Shown one piece after another: positions 51,712 through 60,270 of a stretch of DNA of 64,000 nucleotides (positions are counted from its first letter, which is position 1; every line of letters starts with the position of its first letter). This DNA is from Clostridiales bacterium UBA1738 (lineage in GTDB: Bacteria; Bacillota; Clostridia; UBA1381). The translations under genes were made by a program, and so were the position numbers. The notes below the pieces were generated by a model. It worked only from the letters and a program-made list of their open reading frames with translations, had not been told where the DNA came from and did not search any database. The DNA is taken from positions 62,001-126,000 of the forward strand of contig DCIA01000013.1 in the NCBI GenBank assembly GCA_002315735.1, given 5' to 3'.

Positions 51712-54084
51712 TTATCTCTCAATTTCCTCCATAATGAAACATTCCATTATGTCGCCTTCTTTAATATCGTTGTAGTTATCTATGCTAAGACCACATTCAA
51801 ATCCTTCTGCAACTTCCTTCGCATCGTCTTTGAAACGCTTTAAGCTACCGATTTTACCTTCATGCACAACGATACCATCTCTAACAAGTCTGATTTCTGC
51901 GTTTCTTGTGATTTTTCCGTCTTTAACATACGCACCTGCGATTGTGCCAACGCCTGAAACCTTGAATGTTTGGCGAATTTCTGCATGACCGATAACACTT
52001 TCTTTGAATTTCGGGTCAAGCATACCCTTCATAGCGGCTTCGATTTCTTCTATCGCTTGATAAATAATACGATACAAACGAATATCAACTTCTTGTGATT
52101 TAGCAGCAGCCAAAGCACCGGAATCAGGACGAACATTAAATCCTACGATAATAGCATTTGATGCATTTGCAAGCATTACGTCAGATTCGTTAATTCCACC
52201 TACACCACCGTGAATCGCACGCACTCTAACTTCTTCATTTGAAAGTTTTTCAAGTGATTGGCGAACCGCTTCAACAGAGCCTTGAACGTCTGCCTTTATG
52301 ATGATATTAAGTTCCTTCATATTACCTTCGTCAATTTGGTCAAATAAGTTATCCAAAGAAACTTTAATTGTTTGATTAAATTTGTTTTCTTTTTGTTCTT
52401 GTCTTCTTGATTCTGCCACATCACGAGCAAGTTTTTCATCTTTAACAGCCATAATGTGTTCTCCACCCATAGGAGCTTCTGACAAGCCTTGAATTTCAAC
52501 CGGAGTTGATGGGCCTGCAACTTTAATTCTTCTTCCGATATCATTTGTCATTGCACGAACACGGCCAACCGCTGTTCCGGCAATTACGATATCTCCCACA
52601 TGGAGTGTACCTTCTTGTACTAAAACCGTTGCAACAGGTCCCATACCCTTGTCAACACGAGATTCAATAACAGTTCCCTTTGCAGGTTTATTTGGATTTG
52701 CTTTTAGTTCCTTCATATCAGCAACCAAAAGTACCATTTCCAAAAGACCATCAATATTTATATGATTTTTTGCAGAAACTTCAACACAAACTGTATCTCC
52801 GCCCCATTCTTCAGGAATAAGTTCGTGTTCAACAAGCATCTGCTTTACTCTTTCAACATTTGCATTTTCTTTATCAATCTTATTAATTGCAACAACTATT
52901 GTAACGCCTGCTGCTTTTGCGTGGTTAATAGCTTCGATTGTTTGAGGCATAATACCGTCATCCGCTGCAACAACTAGGATTGCAACGTCAGTAACTTGTG
53001 CACCTCTTGCACGCATTGTTGTAAATGCTTCATGTCCCGGTGTGTCTAGGAATGTGATATCTCTGCCATTTAACTTAACACCATAAGCACCGATATGCTG
53101 AGTAATACCGCCTGCTTCTGTATTTGTAACAGAAGTATGACGAATTGCATCAAGAAGTGATGTTTTACCATGGTCAACGTGTCCCATAACAACAACTACC
53201 GGTGGACGAGGAACTAAATCTTCAGGCTTATCTTCCTCTTCTGCAAATAAAATATCTTCCTTTGTCAAAACAACTTCTTGCTTACAATCAACGCCAAAAT
53301 CAGCTGCAATTAATGCTGCTGTATCAAAGTCTATTGATTGAGTAACTGTTGCCATAACACCTAACATCATAAGTTTTTTAACAACTTCTGCTGCTCCCTT
53401 TGCAAGTTTATTTGCAAGTTCGCCAACTGTAATTGTTTCAGGAATTTCAATCTCTGTCGGAGTTTGCTTTTCCTTTTTCTTTGGTGCTTCTTTTTGCTTT
53501 ATTTCCTTTTCTTTTTGTCCGTTTTGTTGCTTTTTGCCGAATTGTTGCTTTTTGCCGCCACGCTCTAACTTGTTAACATCGTCATCTGTTACCATATCAG
53601 CCAAACGTTCTCTTGATTCAATCTTATCAAGTTCAACTGTTGATGTTCTTGTATCAACATAACGAACCTTTTTAGCATCATCGGCTTTTATAACATATTC
53701 TTTTTGTGTATCATCAGGAATTTCAACAACTTTTTCACCTGCTTTTCTACTCTTTTGCATAGGTTTTGGTTGTTGCACCCTCTTCTTTTCTTCCTTCTTA
53801 ACTTCTACCTTTTTTTCTTCCTTTTGAACAGGCTTTGGCTCTTCTTTTTCTTCCTTTGGTTCTTCCTTTTTAGCTTTTGGTGCTTTTTTAGGCTTTTCGA
53901 TAGGCTCGTCTCCTAAATCATATAGAGATGTAAAAATATCAAAAACAAGACCAAGTTGTTCTTCTGAAAGCACAGTTGTTGCCTTAACGCTTTCGCCAAA
54001 GCCTTCTAATTTTTCTATTATATCCTTACTTGTAACTTTTAATTCCTTAGCAATTTGACTAACTTTAACTCCGTTATCTGCCAT
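51712..54084 (-). CDS. infB: Translation initiation factor IF-2
   Basis: 790 residues. The IF2-N domain is VKVSQIAKELKV; a long Lys/Glu linker reaches about 210; the second IF2-N is ITVGELANKLAKGAAEVVKK. The GTPase has GHVDHGKTS, DTPGHEAF and NKID; domains II-IV run to the end. ATG 54084 is preferred because AAAGGA precedes it by 12 nt; an ATG at 54096 abuts that site. Its start overlaps the ylxQ stop. Confidence 0.97.
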   Translation of the reverse strand: MADNGVKVSQIAKELKVTSKDIIEKLEGFGESVKATTVLSEEQLGLVFDIFTSLYDLGDEPIEKPKKAPKAKKEEPKEEKEEPKPVQKEEKKVEVKKEEKKRVQQPKPMQKSRKAGEKVVEIPDDTQKEYVIKADDAKKVRYVDTRTSTVELDKIESRERLADMVTDDDVNKLERGGKKQQFGKKQQNGQKEKEIKQKEAPKKKEKQTPTEIEIPETITVGELANKLAKGAAEVVKKLMMLGVMATVTQSIDFDTAALIAADFGVDCKQEVVLTKEDILFAEEEDKPEDLVPRPPVVVVMGHVDHGKTSLLDAIRHTSVTNTEAGGITQHIGAYGVKLNGRDITFLDTPGHEAFTTMRARGAQVTDVAILVVAADDGIMPQTIEAINHAKAAGVTIVVAINKIDKENANVERVKQMLVEHELIPEEWGGDTVCVEVSAKNHINIDGLLEMVLLVADMKELKANPNKPAKGTVIESRVDKGMGPVATVLVQEGTLHVGDIVIAGTAVGRVRAMTNDIGRRIKVAGPSTPVEIQGLSEAPMGGEHIMAVKDEKLARDVAESRRQEQKENKFNQTIKVSLDNLFDQIDEGNMKELNIIIKADVQGSVEAVRQSLEKLSNEEVRVRAIHGGVGGINESDVMLANASNAIIVGFNVRPDSGALAAAKSQEVDIRLYRIIYQAIEEIEAAMKGMLDPKFKESVIGHAEIRQTFKVSGVGTIAGAYVKDGKITRNAEIRLVRDGIVVHEGKIGSLKRFKDDAKEVAEGFECGLSIDNYNDIKEGDIMECFIMEEIER

Positions 54085-54088
54085 ATTA

Positions 54089-54394
54089 TCAATCATTCCT
54101 TTCTATTTTGGATAAAATTGCATTTTTAAAATTCTCGTCGTTTACCGAAATAACCGTTCTTCTACCCGATCCGGTAAACTGACCGAGTTCGCTTGCTTTC
54201 GCAAATACTATATATTCTACATTATAATATGTGCAGGCATCGGTTATGGCTTTTTTGCCGTTATCCGAAATATCCTCAGCAATTATGATTAGTTTACTTT
54301 CGCCCTTTTTAATTGCCTTATCACACAAATATTCACCCGAAACCACTTTTCCTGCACGCTTTGCAAGACCTATCATACCCAAAATTTTATTCAT
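54089..54394 (-). CDS. L7Ae-family RNA-binding protein YlxQ
   Basis: 101 residues: MNKILGMIGLAKRAGKVVSG, LIIIAEDISDNGKKAI and FTGSGRRTVISVND match the K-turn-binding L7Ae/YlxQ fold. It is a cytoplasmic RNA-binding protein of the nusA-infB operon. ATG 54394 overlaps the rnpM stop by 8 bp, with AAAGG upstream. Confidence 0.9.
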   Translation of the reverse strand: MNKILGMIGLAKRAGKVVSGEYLCDKAIKKGESKLIIIAEDISDNGKKAITDACTYYNVEYIVFAKASELGQFTGSGRRTVISVNDENFKNAILSKIERND

Positions 54395-54641
54395 CTTCTG
54401 ATACCTTTCGAATTTCATCGTAAATTTCAGCATCGACCTTCATTTTAAAATGCTTTGAAAGAGATTGTCTTTTTTTTGCATTTTCAATGCATTCTTGATT
54501 TTTGCAAAGATATGCGCCTCTGCCAAACTTCTTATTCTTGATATCAATTTCGGCTACCTCGCCGTTTTTTACTATTTTTATAAGTTCACTCTTCGGTTTC
54601 ATATGCCTACAAGCGATACACATTCTTTCGGGTATATGCAT
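54387..54641 (-). CDS. rnpM: YlxR family, RNase P modulator RnpM
   Basis: 84 residues: MHIPERMCIACRHMKPKSEL with the Cys pair, and KKFGRGAYLCKNQECIENAK. YlxR/RnpM binds RNase P RNA and reduces its activity. ATG 54641 has AAGGA 8 nt upstream. It is third in the operon after rimP and nusA. Confidence 0.9.
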   Translation of the reverse strand: MHIPERMCIACRHMKPKSELIKIVKNGEVAEIDIKNKKFGRGAYLCKNQECIENAKKRQSLSKHFKMKVDAEIYDEIRKVSEDE

Positions 54642-54657
54642 AAAATCATCCTTAAAA

Positions 54658-55689
54658 TTATTCTTGACCGGCTGAAATATCAATCTTCCAGCCTGTTAAT
54701 CTTGCAGCAAGACGAACATTTTGTCCTGATTTTCCAATGGCTAATGATAATTGATGCTCAGGAACTGTAACTTTTGCACTCTTTTCTTGTTCATCAATAT
54801 CAACTGTTAATACATCTGATGGGCTAAGTGCTGCCTTTATATATTCTGTTGGGTCTTCGCTCCATTTTACAATATCAATCTTTTCAAAATTAAGTTCATC
54901 ACTGACGGCTTGAACTCTTGAACCCTTAGGCCCGATACAAGAGCCTTGTGCATCAATATCAGGATTTTCTGAATATACAGCAATCTTTGTTCTTGAGCCC
55001 GGTTCACGAGATACTGATTTAATTTCCACCAATCCGTCTTGAATTTCCGGAACTTCTTGAGTAAATAACTTTTTAACTAACCCCGGATGAGTACGTGATA
55101 AAACAATTTGTGTACCCTTTGAAGTATTTCTAACTTCATTAACATAACACTTAATCATTCTGCCAACTTCGTAATATTCGCTGTCTACTTGTTCCTTTTC
55201 AGGAAGCATTGCTTCAACCTTACCGATATCAACAAAAATATTACCCTTTTCCATACGGTCAATTTTCCCTGAAACGATGTTGTTTTCTTTTTCTGTATAT
55301 TCGCTGTAAATATTTCCTCTTTCGGCTTCTCTTATTCTTTGTGTTACAACTTGCTTTGCAGTCATAGCAGCAACTCTTCCGAAATTAGCAGGAGTAACTT
55401 CAATATTTACAATATCGCCCAATTCATACTTTTTGCTAATTTTTTGTGCATCAATCAGTGAGATTTGTAGTTGTGGGTCTTCTACGCTTTCAGATACTGT
55501 CTTTTGTGCATAGACATTAATTTTTCCTGTTTCTCTGTCAACTGTTGCAACTGCATTTTGTGGTGATGAAGCAAAGTTTCTTTTGTAAGCTGCAATAAGT
55601 GCTGATTCTAGTGCCTCTAATATTACTTCCTTGTCGATACCCTTTTCCTTGCATATGTCGGAAAGGGCTTTTAATAGTTCTTCATTCAT
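54658..55689 (-). CDS. nusA: Transcription termination/antitermination factor NusA
   Basis: 343 residues: the N-terminal RNAP-binding domain (LEALESALIAAYKRNF), S1 domain (NIVSGKIDRMEKGNIFVDIG), and KH1/KH2 (DAQGSCIGPKGSRVQAV, LAIGKSGQNVRLAARLTGW). It lacks the acidic C-terminal repeats of proteobacterial NusA, as normal for Firmicutes. It regulates pausing and termination. Confidence 0.97.
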   Translation of the reverse strand: MNEELLKALSDICKEKGIDKEVILEALESALIAAYKRNFASSPQNAVATVDRETGKINVYAQKTVSESVEDPQLQISLIDAQKISKKYELGDIVNIEVTPANFGRVAAMTAKQVVTQRIREAERGNIYSEYTEKENNIVSGKIDRMEKGNIFVDIGKVEAMLPEKEQVDSEYYEVGRMIKCYVNEVRNTSKGTQIVLSRTHPGLVKKLFTQEVPEIQDGLVEIKSVSREPGSRTKIAVYSENPDIDAQGSCIGPKGSRVQAVSDELNFEKIDIVKWSEDPTEYIKAALSPSDVLTVDIDEQEKSAKVTVPEHQLSLAIGKSGQNVRLAARLTGWKIDISAGQE

Positions 55690-55707
55690 TTTCTTAATCC
55701 AACCTTT

Positions 55708-56166
55708 CTAAAATTCAAAATGCAGTTTTATATAGACTGCTTCTTTTGTGTTTACTAAAATTTCTTCTTCATTATATTGTATAGTAGCAATATCGTTGTC
55801 AAAACCAATTAGTTTTCCGGAAAACTCTTTTTTTCCGTCAACTGCTTTATAGAGTTTGACATCAACATCTCTACCCATAAAATGACTAAATTCACGCTCC
55901 GTCTTTAACTTTCTGTCAAGACCGGGAGATGATACTTCCAAAATATACTCTGTTTTTATCGTATCAACTAAGTCAAATTCTTTTTCAAAAGCACGTGAAA
56001 ATTGTTCACACTCATCAATACCAACGCCCCCATCTTTATCAATGAAAACTCTTAGATATTGTTTTCCTGCTTCCTTAACAAACTGCGTCCCTACAACACT
56101 TACATCAAGCGATTTTGCAACCTCATCACCGACTTTTAGTGCCAAGGTTTCTGTTGCATTTGCCAA
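55708..56166 (-). CDS. rimP: Ribosome maturation factor RimP
   Basis: 152 residues: YLRVFIDKDGGVGIDECEQF, YILEVSSPGLDRKLKTEREF and the C-terminal SH3-like barrel (FSGKLIGFDNDIATI). It is needed for 30S assembly. TTG 56166 is chosen as start because GAGAGGTGAT precedes it at normal spacing; an in-frame GTG at 56175 overlaps that site. First gene of the nusA operon. Confidence 0.93.
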   Translation of the reverse strand: MANATETLALKVGDEVAKSLDVSVVGTQFVKEAGKQYLRVFIDKDGGVGIDECEQFSRAFEKEFDLVDTIKTEYILEVSSPGLDRKLKTEREFSHFMGRDVDVKLYKAVDGKKEFSGKLIGFDNDIATIQYNEEEILVNTKEAVYIKLHFEF

Positions 56167-56189
56167 AAATATCACCTCTCAAAACTAAA

Positions 56190-56209
56190 GAGTGGGCTTA
56201 TGCCCACTC
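56190..56209 (-). terminator. Hairpin with U-run in the rimP leader
   Basis: GAGTGGGC and GCCCACTC form a perfect 8-bp stem with loop ATAA. TTTAGTTTT follows on the minus strand just before the rimP ribosome site. It lies about 20 nt after the predicted start of transcription, so it may attenuate the operon or stop readthrough from the upstream LCP genes. Confidence 0.65.
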
Positions 56210-56235
56210 CTTTGATAACATCTATTAGTATCCTT

Positions 56236-56264
56236 ATTATATCACACATTTTTCCAATTTGCAA
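56236..56264 (-). promoter_or_regulatory. Promoter of rimP-nusA-infB operon
   Basis: Minus-strand TTGCAA (56264..56259), 17-bp spacer ending TGA, TATAAT (56241..56236), a TG-extended -10. Confidence 0.75.
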
Positions 56265-56281
56265 GTTTTTTTTGAAAATTC

Positions 56282-57826
56282 CTAGTCTAATGTGTAAATA
56301 TCTTCTAACGGCTCGTCATTAGGTTCAAGTTCCGGAATATTTTCGTCTATTTCCTCGCCGTCAGGCTCTTTGACTTCGTAATATCCGCCATCCTCACCTA
56401 AATCGTCATCTTCTTCGTAGATTTCTTCTTTTTTGTCTTCATTTTTAGAATTCTTGCCTTCATCTATGCCAGCGTCAGTGTCAAAATCCTCTTTTGGCTT
56501 ATTCATATTGCCTGCCTTTATAGGCTTTTGAGAATAACTTCCTGTTATCTCGAATTTATCACTGATTTCTTCATCATAGCCAAATACTTCACTTATTAGT
56601 TTCTTTGTTTCTTTTAAATCACAAACCCAATATGAAGCACCACTTAAAGTCTTACACTCTCCCGGAAGACTGTAACTATGCACGTTCTCGCTTGATAATT
56701 TCTTTACATATCTTATATATTTTGTCACATCTCCCATAGAAATATTTGTCTTTATTTCCTTTGAAAGTTGTGTATAAATACCCGGAAGTTTTAAGATAAT
56801 AGTCGCATTTACCTTTTGGTCAATTACTGCTTTTATAAAGTCTTGTTGTCTTTTTACTCTGTCTGTATCGCTTCCCGTTCCTACATGGTAATTACTCTTT
56901 CTGTAACGCAAAAATTGTTGCACTTGATTACCCTTTAACTTTTGTAAGCCCGGCTTTAAATGAATTGAAAGATTTTGATATGGGTCATCATAATTCATTC
57001 CCCTACCCTTTCCCTCAATATCAGGAACATCGAATTCCACAGGGCCTAAAATATCAAAAAGGTGGTCAATTGACAAGAATGAAAATTCAACATAATAATT
57101 TATCGGTATTCCCGTAAGAGCAGTAACCGCCTCAGAAGTTGCATATGCTCCTAATATTTCACCATCTTTGTCAGACGGCATCGCATGGATACCATTTATC
57201 TTTTTGAAGACTTTTTTATTTGTTATGTATGTTTTTGTATCTCTTGGTATTGACAAAAGGTTTACTGTTCCCTCATTTACATCATATGATGCAACCATTA
57301 TAGCATCAGTTCTAAGACCACTTTCATCTACGCCCATCATAAGAACATTAATTTTTCCATTTTCAAGTGGTGCTAAAATATCGTCATCATCAAAGATGTT
57401 GCAACCCATTCCAACTGCTAATATAACAACGATAGCAATAAGCATAGTTGTGAAGATTTTTTTTACACCATTCTTTTTCTTAACCTTCTTTTTTGATGTA
57501 GTGGTTGTTTTTTTAGGGCTTGGTGACGGAATTCTGCCTTCTTTTTTATCATTTTGAATTTCATCAATTATCTTATCATATGCCCCGGTGTTTCCACTAT
57601 CTGCATTATCATATACAATTAATTTTTCAAAATCCTCAAACTTATTATTCTTTTTAAAATCGTTTTCTTCTTCAACTTCTAAAACTTCTTCTGTTTCTTC
57701 TGCAATTTCAGTTTTTGCAGCTTCTTCTTCATCTTCTTTAACTATATCTTCAATACCATTGTATTGTTCTTCTATTTTTCTTTTTTCAAGTTCTTTTTGC
57801 TTACTCTTCGGTCTTGCACGTTTCAC
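56282..57826 (-). CDS. LytR-CpsA-Psr (LCP) family protein 2
   Basis: 514 residues. The charged cytoplasmic N-tail (to about 125) precedes one membrane segment (IFTTMLIAIVVILAVGMGC). The LCP domain has VLMMGVDESGLRTDAIMVAS, LLSIPRDTKTYI, and RYRKSNYHVGTGSDTDRVKR. LCP enzymes transfer undecaprenyl-linked polymers such as wall teichoic acid or wall polysaccharide onto peptidoglycan. A very acidic disordered tail of about 100 residues is unusual. GTG start with GGAGGTAG upstream; it follows its paralog by 12 bp. Confidence 0.88.
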   Translation of the reverse strand: MKRARPKSKQKELEKRKIEEQYNGIEDIVKEDEEEAAKTEIAEETEEVLEVEEENDFKKNNKFEDFEKLIVYDNADSGNTGAYDKIIDEIQNDKKEGRIPSPSPKKTTTTSKKKVKKKNGVKKIFTTMLIAIVVILAVGMGCNIFDDDDILAPLENGKINVLMMGVDESGLRTDAIMVASYDVNEGTVNLLSIPRDTKTYITNKKVFKKINGIHAMPSDKDGEILGAYATSEAVTALTGIPINYYVEFSFLSIDHLFDILGPVEFDVPDIEGKGRGMNYDDPYQNLSIHLKPGLQKLKGNQVQQFLRYRKSNYHVGTGSDTDRVKRQQDFIKAVIDQKVNATIILKLPGIYTQLSKEIKTNISMGDVTKYIRYVKKLSSENVHSYSLPGECKTLSGASYWVCDLKETKKLISEVFGYDEEISDKFEITGSYSQKPIKAGNMNKPKEDFDTDAGIDEGKNSKNEDKKEEIYEEDDDLGEDGGYYEVKEPDGEEIDENIPELEPNDEPLEDIYTLD

Positions 57827-57838
57827 CTACTCTACCTC

Positions 57839-59068
57839 CTACTCCTCTTCATCATCTGTTGGATTAGCCTTAGGGCGTTTTATTCCCGTTGATTCGTTTT
57901 CATTCGCTTTCGGTCGGTTCACTTCATCAGTTTTGGTTTCTGTGTCTGTTTTAGGTTTTACAGTATTTTCTGTTTTTTCTTGCTTGGTTTCAGATTTAGT
58001 TTCTGTCTTGGTTGTTGTCTTTGTAGTCGTCTGCGTTTTTTGGTCATCAGTATTTTCTGTCTCTTTTTTGGTTTCTGTCGTCTTTACAATCTTTTTATCC
58101 TTTGAAATACTTGTGCCATCTTCTGAATGAATGGTGATTTTAGATGCATCATAGCCAAAAGTATCTTCTATTAAAGTTGCTAGTTCTGTCATATTAGCAA
58201 CCCAATATGAAGCGCCGTAACTTTCGCTGTCCGCTACACCGGGAATTGAATACATACTAATATTTTCAGCAGTTAAGTCGGAAAGATTAACCGCATATTT
58301 TGCAACATTTCCCACTGTAAAGTTTGTTTTTATATCCTTTTGCAAAACCTTAAATAGTTTTGGCACATCTGCTATAATTTTTGGAGTAAGTTTTTGTTTT
58401 GCAATCTCCCTTAAAAAATTTTGTTGAACTTTTACTCTGTCAATATCTCCCATAGGGTACTTTCTAAATCTGACAAGTTGCTCTGCTTTATCTCCGTCTA
58501 AGTGCTGTTGTCCCTTTGTAAGATGAATATATAAATCTTGATATGGGTCTTCATAATTCATATTTTGCGGAACATCATAGTCAACACCACCCAACGCGTC
58601 TATTGTGTCACGAAAAGCCTCGCAGGTAAATTCTACATAATAGTTTATAGGGATACCGGTTAGTCTTGATACCGCTTCAATAGTGCCATTTACACCATTT
58701 TTTTTGCCATTTTTAGAAACTGCATAAGCACAATTTATTTTTTGATATCTTCCGCCGACATACATTCTTGTATCTCTTGGGATAGATAAAATGTTTACTT
58801 TATCCTCGTCCAAATCATAGGACGCAACCATAATTGTATCCGTTCTTGTTTGGTCGTGGTCCAAACCTATAACCAAAACATTGATTTTTCCTGTTTCTTT
58901 ATCCGGTTTTACAAATTCTATCTCTTGATTTTGATTGTTTTCAATCGAAAAAAGACCGCCCATACCCATAATAGCAAAAAATGCAACTATAAAAACAAGC
59001 AGTGAACTAAAAAATACGGCAATTCTTTTGCCTCTATTAGATTTTTTCTTTCTTCTTTTACGTCTCAA
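57839..59068 (-). CDS. LytR-CpsA-Psr (LCP) family protein 1
   Basis: 409 residues: a very basic N-terminus, one membrane segment (IAVFFSSLLVFIVAFFAIMG), and an LCP domain (VLVIGLDHDQTRTDTIMVAS, LSIPRDTRMYVG, VRFRKYPMGDIDRVKVQQ). The C-tail is Thr/Lys/Glu-rich and disordered. It probably attaches the secondary wall polymers that SLH proteins of this cell bind. TTG start with AGAGGTATAG upstream. A perfect consensus promoter lies at 59103..59131. Confidence 0.88.
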   Translation of the reverse strand: MRRKRRKKKSNRGKRIAVFFSSLLVFIVAFFAIMGMGGLFSIENNQNQEIEFVKPDKETGKINVLVIGLDHDQTRTDTIMVASYDLDEDKVNILSIPRDTRMYVGGRYQKINCAYAVSKNGKKNGVNGTIEAVSRLTGIPINYYVEFTCEAFRDTIDALGGVDYDVPQNMNYEDPYQDLYIHLTKGQQHLDGDKAEQLVRFRKYPMGDIDRVKVQQNFLREIAKQKLTPKIIADVPKLFKVLQKDIKTNFTVGNVAKYAVNLSDLTAENISMYSIPGVADSESYGASYWVANMTELATLIEDTFGYDASKITIHSEDGTSISKDKKIVKTTETKKETENTDDQKTQTTTKTTTKTETKSETKQEKTENTVKPKTDTETKTDEVNRPKANENESTGIKRPKANPTDDEEE

Positions 59069-59102
59069 AAAACTATACCTCTATATAAATTTGTCAAAAA
59101 TA

Positions 59103-59131
59103 ATTATACCTTAATATTTAATTTATGTCAA
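59103..59131 (-). promoter_or_regulatory. Consensus promoter of the LCP operon
   Basis: Minus-strand TTGACA (59131..59126), 17-bp spacer, TATAAT (59108..59103), both hexamers perfect. Confidence 0.85.
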
Positions 59132-59151
59132 TATTATATCTCTCTATTATC

Positions 59152-59180
59152 TTGCATTTTTTTGAAAAAAATATTATAAT
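59152..59180 (+). promoter_or_regulatory. Promoter of NusG-II/Gx operon
   Basis: TTGCAT (59152..59157), 17-bp spacer, TATAAT (59175..59180). Transcription would start near 59187, giving a leader of about 160 nt. Confidence 0.75.
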
Positions 59181-59188
59181 ATACAAAA

Positions 59189-59345
59189 GAAAAGTTGCGT
59201 TGTGCGGACGCAACTTTTCCATAAAAATATTAAGGGGAAGGTATTTTGTAAGTTTTATCAACTTACACGCTGATAGTAACACACCTTTATGTATTTCGTA
59301 TGAACTAATTGTGAAAAAATTATGAATTTTTAAGAAAGGAATAAT
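59189..59345 (+). promoter_or_regulatory. Structured leader RNA of NusG-II/Gx operon
   Basis: A 12-bp stem (59189..59200 with 59208..59219) forms at the very 5' end. A 7-bp stem GTAAGTT/AACTTAC (59248..59254 with 59260..59266) lies inside flanking AAGGT/ACCTT. No known riboswitch class is recognised. The 5' stem could stabilise the transcript. Confidence 0.45.
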
Positions 59346-59347
59346 TT

Positions 59348-59695
59348 ATGAAAAAAAATGACATATTTTTTGCATGTATAATTCTGCTCATAAGTTTTAT
59401 ATCTTTTTTTTTAATAAGCGTTTTTACAAAAAGCGGCGATACTGTAAAAATCACTGTTGACGGGAAAATTTATGCAGAACTTCCGCTTTTGACCGATTGC
59501 GAATTTCCTATTGAAAATTCTAACACCATTGTAATTGAAAACGGCGAAGTTTATATGAAGTCAGCAACCTGCAAGGATAAATTATGTATGCATATGGGAA
59601 AAATCAAGGATAGTTCAAAAAAAATAATCTGTCTTCCAAGCAAAGTGATTGTAGAGGTAACAAAAAAATCCGATATAGATATGGTGGTGAAATAA
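59348..59695 (+). CDS. NusG domain II-containing membrane protein
   Basis: 115 residues: one membrane segment (IFFACIILLISFISFFLI), then a NusG-II-like beta domain (VKITVDGKIYAELPLL, CKDKLCMHMGKI, IICLPSKVIVEV). Such proteins pair with Gx transporters and often accompany flavin or quinone electron-transfer genes; none is visible here. AGAAAGGAA precedes ATG. Its stop overlaps the next start by one base. Confidence 0.85.
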   Translation: MKKNDIFFACIILLISFISFFLISVFTKSGDTVKITVDGKIYAELPLLTDCEFPIENSNTIVIENGEVYMKSATCKDKLCMHMGKIKDSSKKIICLPSKVIVEVTKKSDIDMVVK

Positions 59696-60180
59696 TGAAA
59701 TCAGTAAAAATTGCATATATTGGAGTATTGTCTGCTCTTGCGATAATTTTTGGATATATAGAAAGTCTATTTCCTATTCCTATCGCAATTCCGGGAATAA
59801 AACTTGGTATTTCAAATATTGTAATACTCTTTACATTAATCAAACTGGACAGAAAAGATGCGTTTTTTATAATGCTTATAAAAGTTTTTGTGACTTCACT
59901 GCTATTTTCAGGGTTTAATACCTTTATTTATTCCCTTTTAGGTGGAATTTTTAGTATTTTATCAATGAGCATTGCCTTTCGCTTTAAATTCAGCAATATT
60001 GGTGCAAGTATGGTTGGTGGGGTTTTTCATAACATCGGACAAATAGTCGCAGCAACAATTATTCTGGGTTCAATCTCTACTCTATACTACTTTCCAATCC
60101 TTTTATTATCAGGATTAATAGTTGGTTTTTTAATAGGAATAGTGACAAATCTTGTACTTTCAAAACTTCAACTAAGTTAA
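59695..60180 (+). CDS. Gx transporter family (heptaprenyl diphosphate synthase component I-like) protein
   Basis: 161 residues with about five membrane segments. The N-terminal IAYIGVLSALAIIFGYIESL and PIPIAIPGIKLGISNIVIL are typical of the Gx/HepS-like family, related to ECF S components. It is probably a membrane transporter working with the NusG-II protein to which it is coupled. The substrate is unknown. Confidence 0.85.
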   Translation: MKSVKIAYIGVLSALAIIFGYIESLFPIPIAIPGIKLGISNIVILFTLIKLDRKDAFFIMLIKVFVTSLLFSGFNTFIYSLLGGIFSILSMSIAFRFKFSNIGASMVGGVFHNIGQIVAATIILGSISTLYYFPILLLSGLIVGFLIGIVTNLVLSKLQLS

Positions 60181-60270
60181 TTTGTTAACAATTTATTTAC
60201 ATATTATACATATAGATACAATATTTATCTGTTAAAGTATAAAGTATCAAAATTCAAGGAGGACATATAA

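Noticed and set aside
57588..58130. A 180-codon Ser-rich open frame on the plus strand
   Set aside because: It mirrors the Glu/Lys/Thr low-complexity regions of the two LCP genes and has no promoter or family resemblance.
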